Positions 1 to 6,132 of a DNA stretch of 10,194 nucleotides are shown one piece after another. The DNA is from DATHGT01 sp035317605. GTDB taxonomy: Bacteria > Methylomirabilota > Methylomirabilia > Rokubacteriales > CSP1-6. The notes under the pieces were generated by a model, which did not search any database, was not told the DNA's origin, and saw only the letters and a list, made by a program, of their open reading frames with translations. The number at the start of each line of letters is the position of its first letter. Position 1 is the stretch's first letter. The translations under genes and the position numbers were made by a program. The DNA lies in contig DATHGT010000221.1 of assembly GCA_035317605.1 (NCBI GenBank), positions 1 through 10,194 on the forward strand. The letters run 5' to 3'.

Positions 1-570
1 ATGGAGAACGGCGATCCGTTCCGGGTGCTCATCGCGTGCATCCTGTCGCTGCGCACCCAGGACACCACCACCGGGCCGGCGGCGGCACGGCTGTTCGCGC
101 TGGCCGACGATCCCGCGGCGATGCTGCGCCTGTCACCCGAGCAGATCGAGCGGGCGATCTACCCCGTCGGTTTCTATCGCACCAAGACCCGCGTCATCCT
201 CGGCATCTGCCGCGACCTGCTGGAGCGGTTCGGCGGCCGTGTGCCCGACGATCTCGACGCGTTGCTCACGCTCGGCGGGGTCGGCCGCAAGACCGCCAAC
301 CTGGTGATCACCGTCGGCTACGACAAGCCGGGGATCTGCGTCGACACCCACGTCCACCGCATCTCCAACCGCTTCGGCTACGTGAAAACGCGGACGCCCG
401 AAGAGACCGAGATGGCCCTGCGCAAGACCCTGCCCCGCCGTTACTGGATCGGCTACAACGATCTCCTGGTCAGCTTCGGCCAGAACATCTGCGCGCCGAT
501 CTCGCCGCGCTGCTCGGTGTGCCCGGTGCGCGCGCTGTGCCGGCGCGTCGGCGTCACGTCCTCCCGCTGA
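1..570 (+). CDS. nth: Endonuclease III (DNA glycosylase/AP lyase), 5'-truncated by the window edge
   Basis: Removes oxidised pyrimidines from DNA and cleaves the abasic site by beta-elimination (base excision repair). Visible residues, numbered from base 1: helix-hairpin-helix LGGVGRKTAN at 91-100 with catalytic Lys97; VDTHVHR with catalytic Asp115; and a C-terminal 4Fe-4S loop with Cys164, 171, 174 and 180 in the classic C-x6-C-x2-C-x5-C spacing. The family is usually about 210-220 residues and has roughly 25-30 residues before the segment matching DPFRVLIA, so the ATG at base 1 is probably internal and the true start lies upstream of the window. The stop TGA (568-570) lies inside the 3' end of the convergent nfo gene. 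The family call is near certain; only the start is unknown. Confidence 0.95.
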   Translation: MENGDPFRVLIACILSLRTQDTTTGPAAARLFALADDPAAMLRLSPEQIERAIYPVGFYRTKTRVILGICRDLLERFGGRVPDDLDALLTLGGVGRKTANLVITVGYDKPGICVDTHVHRISNRFGYVKTRTPEETEMALRKTLPRRYWIGYNDLLVSFGQNICAPISPRCSVCPVRALCRRVGVTSSR

Positions 571-1459
571 CTCGCGCCCGCAGACGTCGCAGCGTGGCGA
601 GATTGCGGATGTCGGCGAAGGGCTCCGGCTCCTTGGCCGTCTCCAGCACCTTCGGCACCTTCGCGAATCGCCGATCGTTGAGCAGGCGCCGGAAGGGCGC
701 CAGCCCGAGGCAGCCCTGGCCGATGTGCTCGTGGCGGTCGAGGCCGGAGCCGAGCGGAGCCCGCGCGTCGTTGAGGTGGAAGGCGATCACGCGGGCGAGA
801 CCGACGTGCTCGGCGCACTCGTCGAAGGCCGCCGTCCAGCCCCTGGCCGCGCGGATGTCGTAGCCCGCGGCATAGAGATGACAGGTGTCGAGACAGACGC
901 CGAGCCGCTCGGGACGCGCCGCGCGCCGCAGCACCACGCCCAGCTCCGGCAGACGATTGCCGATCAGGTTGCCGGCGCCCGCCGTGTTCTCCAGCGCGAT
1001 CCTCACGCGATAGCCCGGCGTCCGTCGGGTGGCCTCGTCGACCGCCGCCACCACGCGCGCGACGCCGGCGTCGCGTCCGACGCCCATGTGAGAGCCGGGA
1101 TGGATGACCACGCAGGCCAGCCCCAGCGCCTCCGCCCGCTCCAGCTCGTCGACGAACGCGTCGACGGCCTGTCGCCACTGCGCGTCGGCGGGCGAGGCGA
1201 GGTTGATCAGATAGCTCGCGTGGGCGAACACGTGGCGGATCCGCGTGCGCCGTCGCGCGGCGTGAAAGGCCCTGACCTCGTCCGTGGTGAGCGGACGGGC
1301 CGCCCACTGTCGCTGGTTCTTGAGAAAGATCTGCACCGCCCCGCAGCCCAGCGCGTGCCCTCGCTCGAGCGCGAGATGCAAGCCGCCCGCGATCGACATG
1401 TGAGCGCCGAGATCTCGGAATCTCGCGTCGGGACGAAGACTTCCGTTCGGCTTCGTCAT
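554..1459 (-). CDS. nfo: Endonuclease IV (AP endonuclease, tri-zinc TIM barrel)
   Basis: Hydrolyses DNA 5' to abasic sites in base excision repair. The 301-residue product is close to the E. coli Nfo length (285) and carries all nine zinc ligands of the family: His80 (FAHASYLINL), His120 (IHPGSH), Glu157 (ALENTAG), Asp191 and His194 (LDTCH), His228 (FHLNDA), Asp241 and His243 (DRHEH), and Glu273 (VLETAKE). The GAHMSIAGG and FLKNQRQW motifs near the N-terminus are also typical. The ATG at 1459 overlaps the stop of the upstream SRPBCC gene as ATGA, and no strong Shine-Dalgarno sequence is visible, which suggests translational coupling. A later start at the Met of HMSIAGG would cut a conserved motif and is unlikely. 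The last 17 nt overlap the end of nth on the other strand, so two enzymes of one pathway meet tail to tail. Confidence 0.96.
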   Translation of the reverse strand: MTKPNGSLRPDARFRDLGAHMSIAGGLHLALERGHALGCGAVQIFLKNQRQWAARPLTTDEVRAFHAARRRTRIRHVFAHASYLINLASPADAQWRQAVDAFVDELERAEALGLACVVIHPGSHMGVGRDAGVARVVAAVDEATRRTPGYRVRIALENTAGAGNLIGNRLPELGVVLRRAARPERLGVCLDTCHLYAAGYDIRAARGWTAAFDECAEHVGLARVIAFHLNDARAPLGSGLDRHEHIGQGCLGLAPFRRLLNDRRFAKVPKVLETAKEPEPFADIRNLATLRRLRARVSGRT

Positions 1460-1926
1460 TGGGGCGTGTCGAAGACCGGGGCCAGTAACTCGCTGATCTT
1501 CCGCCGCCGATACTTCCACATCGCGACGAGCTGTCGGTGGACGAACAGGACATGGGCCAGGCGGCCGAGCACGCCGAGGGGCAGGCGGTAAACGACGCGG
1601 TCCTCGACGGTGGTGCCGCCGACCTCGGCCAGGAAGATGTGGCGGTGCTCCCAGCGCGCGTAGGGACCGCGGACCTGGACGTCGAGAAAGCGAACGGGCG
1701 GATCGTACTCGCGCACGAACGTGCGCCAGCGCAGCGGCAGGCCGAGCCACCTGAGGCGCAGATCGAACGTGGCGCCCGCCGTCATGGCCGGCGGCGGCGC
1801 GAGCAGGCGAAGCCCGAGCGACGGCGGGCTGACGCGTACGAGGTTGGCGGGATCGGCGAAGAAGGCGAACACTTCGGCGCGCGGCTTCGGGAGCCACATC
1901 CGCGACTCCACGATGTAGTCGGCCAT
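1456..1926 (-). CDS. SRPBCC family protein (COG4276-like ligand-binding domain)
   Basis: A 156-residue single-domain protein of the START/SRPBCC (polyketide cyclase/dehydrase-like) helix-grip fold. These proteins bind hydrophobic ligands in a deep cavity, and this subgroup has no well-established substrate. Matches to the subgroup are the N-terminal strand ending in PRAEVFAFFADPANLVRVSP (residues 15-34), a WLGLPLRW segment (60-67), DVQVRGPYARWEH (82-94), and a C-terminal helix with MWKYRRRKI (136-144). No signal peptide is seen, so it should be cytosolic. The ATG at 1926 starts just before the first conserved strand; a purine-rich GGGGAGG (1944-1950) sits somewhat far upstream. The gene lies 10 nt after the UPF0282 metallo-hydrolase gene and overlaps nfo by ATGA, so it is in the middle of a three-gene unit. 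The family call is good; the function is unknown. Confidence 0.85.
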   Translation of the reverse strand: MADYIVESRMWLPKPRAEVFAFFADPANLVRVSPPSLGLRLLAPPPAMTAGATFDLRLRWLGLPLRWRTFVREYDPPVRFLDVQVRGPYARWEHRHIFLAEVGGTTVEDRVVYRLPLGVLGRLAHVLFVHRQLVAMWKYRRRKISELLAPVFDTPQ

Positions 1927-1936
1927 GACGCGGCGG

Positions 1937-2899
1937 CTAAGCGCCTCCCCTGGCGAGCCTGCGGCGAGAAGGCGTGGGAGCGCTGCCCGGTCGCGCCGGC
2001 CGCGCGACCCGCGGCGTCGCCGGGAAGGGGCGCCGTCCGCTCGCCGCCAGCGGCTTGCGCACACGACCCCATAGTTCCGCTCGCCGCGTCTCCAGCGCCT
2101 GCTCCGGGAGGCCCAGGTATCCGGCCGCCGTGGTGACCCGGCCGGTGTCCCACAGCCGGGCGAAGCGCTCGCGCCAGGCCACGTCGCGCAGGGCGTGATG
2201 GTCCATGATCACCCGGCATCCGGTGGTCTCGACGATCCGCGCGAGGTGATCGATGCCGCGATCGATGACGGCGGCGCCGACCTCGCGCTCCACGTACGAA
2301 GGCGGACCGGCCAGATAGAGCAGCGTGGGCCGCTGGCGCACGAGGTACGCCGCGGCCACCGGCGAGAGCGGGCCCTGCACGTCGGAGGCGAACACGAAGC
2401 GCTGGCGCTCGCCGGGCTCGGCGATGGTGAGCGCGACGACGTAACCCAGCGTGGTCGCCTCCAGGCCGTGCGGCAGCGGCGGCGAGACTTCGAGCACCAC
2501 GTCCATCGAGCGCTCGATGAGATCGTCGGCCACGACCACGCGCGCGCAGCCCTGGAGCGCCTTCCACAACTCCGCCCCGCGCCGGGCCTGAAGCCCCTGG
2601 ACCATCCGGCGCGGATCCTTGAGCAGCGCGCGCCGTCCCGCGTAGGAGGCCGGATCGGAACGAAAGTGGTCATCGTGATAGTGGCTGACGAAGACCGTCT
2701 CCGCCCGCGCCGCGTACGCCGAGATCCGATCGTTGGTCCGCCGCAGCGCCTCCCACTCCTCATCGGCCGGCGGCAGACCGAACCGCGACGGCGCCAGCGT
2801 CGCTCCGGGATCGATCAAGATCCCCCGCCCCGCCACCTCGACGTACGTCGCCATCGACCGCGCCCCCAGCGACTCCGCCCCCAGCGGAATGACCTTCAT
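1937..2899 (-). CDS. UPF0282/COG2248-type metallo-beta-lactamase-fold hydrolase
   Basis: A 320-residue metal-dependent hydrolase of the MBL superfamily. The N-terminus, MKVIPLGAESLGARSMATYV, with the following LIDPGATLAPSRFGLPP, matches the signature region I know from archaeal UPF0282 proteins. The metal-binding motif is HYHDDH at residues 73-78. Further candidate ligands are Asp173 in FASDVQGP and His234/His235 in MDHHALRD. No reaction has been assigned to this family as far as I know. Residues from about 281 to 320 form a basic Arg/Pro/Ala-rich tail that looks unstructured and is probably lineage-specific. The reading frame is open upstream to 3058, but the family N-terminus and the G-rich stretch just before the ATG (AGCGGGGGGGC) fix the start at 2899. 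It is the first gene of the unit MBL > SRPBCC > nfo and follows the repeat-rich gap at 2900-3164. Confidence 0.88.
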   Translation of the reverse strand: MKVIPLGAESLGARSMATYVEVAGRGILIDPGATLAPSRFGLPPADEEWEALRRTNDRISAYAARAETVFVSHYHDDHFRSDPASYAGRRALLKDPRRMVQGLQARRGAELWKALQGCARVVVADDLIERSMDVVLEVSPPLPHGLEATTLGYVVALTIAEPGERQRFVFASDVQGPLSPVAAAYLVRQRPTLLYLAGPPSYVEREVGAAVIDRGIDHLARIVETTGCRVIMDHHALRDVAWRERFARLWDTGRVTTAAGYLGLPEQALETRRAELWGRVRKPLAASGRRPFPATPRVARPARPGSAPTPSRRRLARGGA

Positions 2900-2938
2900 G
2901 CCCCCCCGCTCCGACTCACGAACTCCGAAACCATTCCC

Positions 2939-3078
2939 GGACGGGTGGCACCGGGGTGGCCCGGCCGTGCAGGCGGAGTGGGCCCCCTTCGTCCCGCGCG
3001 CGGTGCGAAGCACCGCGATTCGGGCGAACGGGTGACGCAGCCTGCACGGCCGGGCCACCCCGGTGACAGGCCCCGTCC
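2939..3078. repeat. 140-bp imperfect palindrome with 26-bp perfect inverted arms
   Basis: The arms at 2949-2974 and 3040-3065 are exact reverse complements over 26 bases. They extend outwards to a further 7-bp pairing (2939-2945 with 3072-3078) after a small unequal bulge. Inside, 2988-2996 pairs with 3021-3028 with a single bulged base (T2992). The centre is a perfect 8-bp stem, 2999-3006 with 3010-3017, closed by a GAA loop. All these pairings share a centre near 3007-3009, so the whole block folds as one long hairpin. It lies between the end of the SDR gene and the start of the UPF0282 gene. No U-tract follows it on the minus strand, so it is not a classic intrinsic terminator. In size, symmetry and intergenic position it resembles ERIC/MITE-type palindromic elements; that identity is inference. 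Confidence 0.85.
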
Positions 3079-3089
3079 GCCTCGCGCGC

Positions 3090-3160
3090 TCGATCGTCCC
3101 GCGTTCGATCGTCCCGGCGTTCGATCGCCCCGCGTTCGATCGCCCCGCGTTCGATCGTCC
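3090..3160. repeat. Five-copy 15-bp tandem repeat around TTCGATCG
   Basis: The heptamer TCGATCG starts at 3090, 3105, 3121, 3136 and 3151, giving spacings of 15, 16, 15 and 15. The consensus unit on + is TTCGATCGYCCCGCG. Each unit contains the palindrome CGATCG. The array occupies most of the space between the large palindrome and the SDR stop codon at 3165, ending five bases short of it. It is open in one minus-strand frame as a DRTRG-like repeat, but that frame has no support as a gene. The units are too short and lack spacers, so it is not a CRISPR. Possible roles are a minisatellite produced by slippage or an array of binding sites. Confidence 0.85.
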
Positions 3161-3164
3161 ATTG

Positions 3165-3923
3165 TCAGATACAACGCCCGCCGTCGATCTCGATGCAGGT
3201 GCCCGTGATCATGGAGGCGTCGTCCGAGGCCAGGTACACCACGGTGGACGCGACGTCTTCAGGCTCGTTCAGGCGCCCGAGGGGGATGGTGTCGATGTAG
3301 CGGGCCAGCGCTTCCTGGTCGACGGCCTCGCTCATGAACGGCGAGAGCATCGGGGTGTGAGTCGCCACCGGCGCGATGGCGACCACCCGGACCCCGTGCG
3401 GCGCGGCCTCGAGGGCCAGCGCCTTGGTGAGGGTGACCACCGCGCCCTTGGACGCGGCGTAGGTCTGGCTGCCCGGCCGCGGACGGATCGCCGCCGTCGA
3501 CGCGTTGACGACGAACACGCCGCGCCGCTGGCGCTTCATCACCGGCAGCGCGTACTTCGCGCCGAGCCACACGCCCTTGACGTTGACCGCGAAGATGCGG
3601 TCGAAGGTCTCCTCGTCGACCTCTTCGACGTAGTTCTTCCACTGCGAGACGCCGGCGTTGGCGAAGTAGAGGTCGAGCCGGCCCCACGTCGACGTCGCGC
3701 GCTCGACGATGGCCTGGCTGTCGGCCGCCTGGGTGACGTCCGCGCGCAGAGCCAAGCCCTGGCCGCCCGCCTTCTCGATCTGCTCCAGGACAACCTTGGC
3801 GCCGGCCTCGTTGACGTCGGTCACCACGACCCGCGCGCCCTCGCGCGCGAAGGCCAGCGCCGCCGCCGCGCCGATCCCCGATCCCCCGCCCGTCACCACC
3901 GCGACCCGTCCTTCGAGCTTCAT
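3165..3923 (-). CDS. Classical short-chain dehydrogenase/reductase (SDR)
   Basis: A 252-residue NAD(P)-dependent oxidoreductase with a complete classical SDR motif set: cofactor loop TGGGSGIG (residues 11-18), DV after strand 4 (62-63), NAG (89-91), Asn114 in NVKG, and the catalytic Ser142, Tyr155 and Lys159 (YAASK). Asp36 at the end of the second strand (VVTDVN) suggests a preference for NAD(H) over NADP(H). The C-terminus ends in IDGGRCI, as usual for the FabG/BDH-like group. The substrate cannot be read from sequence. The ATG at 3923 is preceded by AGGAGA (3931-3936) with 7-nt spacing, which favours it over the in-frame start at 3950 that would overlap the previous gene. It lies 23 nt after the ATL gene and is probably the last gene of the corA-led operon, followed by the repeat-rich gap. 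Confidence 0.93.
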   Translation of the reverse strand: MKLEGRVAVVTGGGSGIGAAAALAFAREGARVVVTDVNEAGAKVVLEQIEKAGGQGLALRADVTQAADSQAIVERATSTWGRLDLYFANAGVSQWKNYVEEVDEETFDRIFAVNVKGVWLGAKYALPVMKRQRRGVFVVNASTAAIRPRPGSQTYAASKGAVVTLTKALALEAAPHGVRVVAIAPVATHTPMLSPFMSEAVDQEALARYIDTIPLGRLNEPEDVASTVVYLASDDASMITGTCIEIDGGRCI

Positions 3924-3946
3924 GATGTGCTCTCCTGATCGATGAC

Positions 3947-4351
3947 TCACATGGGGGGCCTAGCCACGGGCCCCCCAAGCCCCCCTGGCCCTCGTCGCGC
4001 CCCGGCGGAGCCGTGGCGCTCCTCGACTCTTTGCCATCGGTACCGTCTCAGCGCGACGCGTCCGCGGCGGAGCGGGACGCCCTCGCGGATCAGCAGCATT
4101 CGCTGCGTCAGCATGCTTTCCATCCGCGCCCGGCGGCTGATCCCGCCGCTCGCGTTCACCACGCGATGCCAGGGCACGTCGCCCGGACAGCTGCCCATCG
4201 CGGTCCCCACCGCGCGCGCCGCTCGGGGCCGGCCGAGCAGCGCCGCGATCTGCCCGTACGTGGCCACGCGACCGCGCGGGATGCGCCGCACCAGTCGCCA
4301 GACCTGCCGAGCGAAGCTCAGGCCGAGCGCGCGCGCGTTCCCAGCTCCCAC
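3947..4351 (-). CDS. Alkyltransferase-like (ATL) protein, MGMT family, active-site Cys replaced by Trp
   Basis: A 134-residue DNA-binding domain of the O6-alkylguanine-DNA alkyltransferase family. The helix-turn-helix region IPRGRVATYGQIAALLG (residues 24-40) holds the base-flipping Tyr32, and Arg45 in RAARAVG fits the arginine finger. Where MGMT enzymes have PCHR, this protein has PWHRVV at residues 60-65, so Trp61 replaces the alkyl-accepting Cys. Such proteins (Atl1, YbaZ) cannot transfer the alkyl group; they bind O6-alkylguanine and flag it for nucleotide excision repair. The GTG start at 4351 overlaps the end of the upstream ABC gene by 34 nt; GGAGGG lies about 15 nt before it. The C-terminal residues 121-134 are a Gly/Pro-rich addition encoded by a G-run palindrome. 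The family is clear; the exact start is moderately sure. Confidence 0.9.
   Translation of the reverse strand: MGAGNARALGLSFARQVWRLVRRIPRGRVATYGQIAALLGRPRAARAVGTAMGSCPGDVPWHRVVNASGGISRRARMESMLTQRMLLIREGVPLRRGRVALRRYRWQRVEERHGSAGARRGPGGLGGPVARPPM
3951..3986. repeat. G-run palindrome, copy 1 (end of the ATL gene)
   Basis: GGGGGGCC (3953-3960) and GGCCCCCC (3969-3976) form a perfect 8-bp stem with an 8-base loop, followed by a second C6 run at 3981-3986. On the minus strand it supplies the last codons of the ATL gene, read as GGLGGPVARPPM before the stop. A 36-bp block of the same architecture occurs at 5055-5090. Confidence 0.7.
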
Positions 4352-6132
4352 AACCGGGCGTACAACCCTCCGCGCCGGACCAGCTCCGCGTGCCGGCCTT
4401 CTTCGGCCACGTGTCCGCGGTGCAGCACGAGGATGCGATCGGCATCCTGCACGGTCGAGAGCCGGTGCGCGATCGTGATGGTCGTCCTGCCTTCCGACAG
4501 TCGGGCCAGGGCCTGGCGAATGAACAGCTCGGATTCGGGATCGACACTGGACGTCGCCTCGTCGAGGACGAGGACGGCGGGATTGTACACGACCGCGCGC
4601 GCGATGGCCAAGAGCTGGCGCTCACCGTGCGAGAGGTTGCCGCCGCGCTCGATCAGCTCGGACGCGAGCCCTCCCGGCAACGCCGCCACGAGCCGCGACG
4701 CGTTGGCGACGGAGACCGCGTGCTCGAGGTCGGCCGCGCTCACCTGCCCGTCGGCGCCAAGTCTCAGATTCGCCTCCACGGTGCCGGTGAACAGCACGGT
4801 GTCCTGAAAGATCACGCCCACCCGCCGCCGCAGCCGCTCGAGGTCCCACTCGCGGACGTCGACCCCGTCGACCAGCACGCGCCCGCGCCCGACGTCGTAG
4901 AACCGGTTGAGCAGCCGCGCGCACGTACTCTTGCCCTCGCCCGTCGCCCCCACGATGGCCACCCGCTCGCTCGCGCGGACTTCGAAGGAACAATCGCGCA
5001 GCACCCAGCGGTCCTGGTCGTACGCGAACCAAACGCTTTCGAAGATTACTGGAGATGGGGGGCCCCTGCGGCTCCCCCCATACCCCCCCGACGCGCGATC
5101 CGCGTTCTCCGCGCGATCCATCCGGCTCACGATCGCCGGCTCGCGATCCAATAGCCCGAAGATGCGCTCGGACGAGGCCATCGCCGACTGCATGACCGTG
5201 TACTTGGCGCCGAGGTCGCGGATCGGCAGGAAGAAGCGGTTCGTGTACTGGATGAACGCGACCAGGGTGCCGAAGGTGAGGGTCTCGGCGGCGATCTGGC
5301 GGGCGCCGTACCAGAGGAGCAGGGCCAGCGCGGCCGAGCCCAGCGCTTCCACCGACGCGTAGAGCGAGGCGTCCCACACCGTGGAGCGGAACAGGGCGAG
5401 GCGATAGTCGGCGTTGAGCCGGCCGAAGCCCTCGGCCTCGTGACGCTCGCGCCCGAAGAGCTGGATCACCGTCATCCCCGAGATCGATTCCTGGAGGAAG
5501 CCGTTCAGCCGGGCCAGCCGGCGACGCACCTCGCGGTAGGCGTCGCGGGCGTGGGTGCGGAACCACGCGACGATCAGCGCGAGCACGGGCACGAGCGAGA
5601 ACGTGACCAGGGCCAACCGCCAGTCGAGCCACAGCATCACGCCCACCACGCCGGTGAGCACGACGATGTCGCCGACCACCGCGAACAGCCCCGAGGTGAA
5701 GGCGTCGCCGACGGCCTCGACGTCGCTGAGCACGCGGGTCATCAGCCGCCCGACCGGCGTCCGGTCGAAGAACGCGGCCTCCAGGCGGAGCAGGTGGGCG
5801 AACAGCGCGGCGCGCAGGTCGTGGATCACCCGCTGGCCGCTCAGGGTCATCAGGTAGTCCTCGGCCGCCCGCAGCCCGTAGAGCGCGAGCAGGGCGGCGA
5901 GCAGCGCGGCGACCACGCGCGTGAGCCCGGGCCAATCGCCCTTGAGGATGTGGTCGTCGATGGCCACCTTCAGCAGGTAGGGCTGGAGCAGCTCGACGGC
6001 GGCGACCAGCGGGAACGTCAGGCCGGAGGCGATGATCACCCGCGCGTGCGGGCGCGCGGCCGCGGCCAGCCGCCGCACGAGCCGGCGATCGAACCCGCGG
6101 CCGAGGACCTCGTCGGCCTCGACGTCATGCAC
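4318..6132 (-). CDS. ABC exporter half-transporter with catalytic Glu (MdlB/TM288-like partner)
   Basis: A 604-residue type IV ABC exporter subunit: an N-terminal membrane domain with about six helices (roughly residues 30-325) and a C-terminal ATPase domain. ATPase motifs are Walker A GATGEGKST (395-403), Q-loop Gln443, signature LSHGERQ (500-506, departing from LSGGQ), Walker B VLVLDE (520-525) with catalytic Glu525, and H-loop His556. An additional Gly/Pro/Arg-rich segment, about 343-360, sits in the linker before the ATPase domain. The GTG start at 6132 is backed by AGGAGGA (6141-6147) with 8-nt spacing and overlaps the upstream half-transporter by 8 nt. Together they should form a heterodimeric exporter in the inner membrane; drugs, lipids or peptides are possible substrates, and the sequence does not decide between them. 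Confidence 0.94.
   Translation of the reverse strand: MHDVEADEVLGRGFDRRLVRRLAAAARPHARVIIASGLTFPLVAAVELLQPYLLKVAIDDHILKGDWPGLTRVVAALLAALLALYGLRAAEDYLMTLSGQRVIHDLRAALFAHLLRLEAAFFDRTPVGRLMTRVLSDVEAVGDAFTSGLFAVVGDIVVLTGVVGVMLWLDWRLALVTFSLVPVLALIVAWFRTHARDAYREVRRRLARLNGFLQESISGMTVIQLFGRERHEAEGFGRLNADYRLALFRSTVWDASLYASVEALGSAALALLLWYGARQIAAETLTFGTLVAFIQYTNRFFLPIRDLGAKYTVMQSAMASSERIFGLLDREPAIVSRMDRAENADRASGGYGGSRRGPPSPVIFESVWFAYDQDRWVLRDCSFEVRASERVAIVGATGEGKSTCARLLNRFYDVGRGRVLVDGVDVREWDLERLRRRVGVIFQDTVLFTGTVEANLRLGADGQVSAADLEHAVSVANASRLVAALPGGLASELIERGGNLSHGERQLLAIARAVVYNPAVLVLDEATSSVDPESELFIRQALARLSEGRTTITIAHRLSTVQDADRILVLHRGHVAEEGRHAELVRRGGLYARLWELGTRARSA
5055..5090. repeat. G-run palindrome, copy 2 (inside the ABC linker)
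   Basis: ATGGGGGG (5055-5062) pairs perfectly with CCCCCCAT (5074-5081) around an 11-base loop, followed by a C7 run at 5083-5089. On the minus strand it is read in frame as SGGYGGSRRGPPS, residues 348-360 of the ABC protein, between its membrane and ATPase domains. Length, order of G runs and encoded GG-x-GG...PP pattern match the block at 3951-3986. The coding strand has three G runs (7, 6 and 4) and so some quadruplex potential. Confidence 0.7.

Noticed and set aside
1..3. ATG at base 1 as the true nth start
   Set aside because: Endonuclease III proteins have about 25-30 residues before this point, so the ATG at the window edge is most likely an internal Met.
2999..3017. 8-bp GC stem with GAA loop considered as a Rho-independent terminator for the SDR gene
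   Set aside because: No run of U follows it on the minus strand, and it is the centre of a much larger palindrome.
2900..3058. N-terminal extension of the UPF0282 protein
   Set aside because: The open frame reaches 3058, but that part runs through the palindrome. The family N-terminus starts exactly at the ATG at 2899.
3090..3160. Tandem repeat considered as a small CRISPR array
   Set aside because: Units are 15-16 bp and directly adjacent, without unique spacers, and no cas genes are nearby.
2195..3208. 337-residue open frame on + across the UPF0282 gene and the repeat gap
   Set aside because: Low-complexity composition and no motifs; it crosses both repeats and contradicts the strongly supported minus-strand gene.
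3063..3938. 291-residue open frame on + opposite the SDR gene
   Set aside because: The opposite strand has a full set of SDR motifs with a good ribosome-binding site; this frame begins in the tandem repeat and has no recognisable domain.
5052..5106. Linker insert considered as a sign of a frameshift or pseudogene in the ABC gene
   Set aside because: The frame stays open on both sides and all ATPase motifs downstream are intact, so it is an in-frame insertion.
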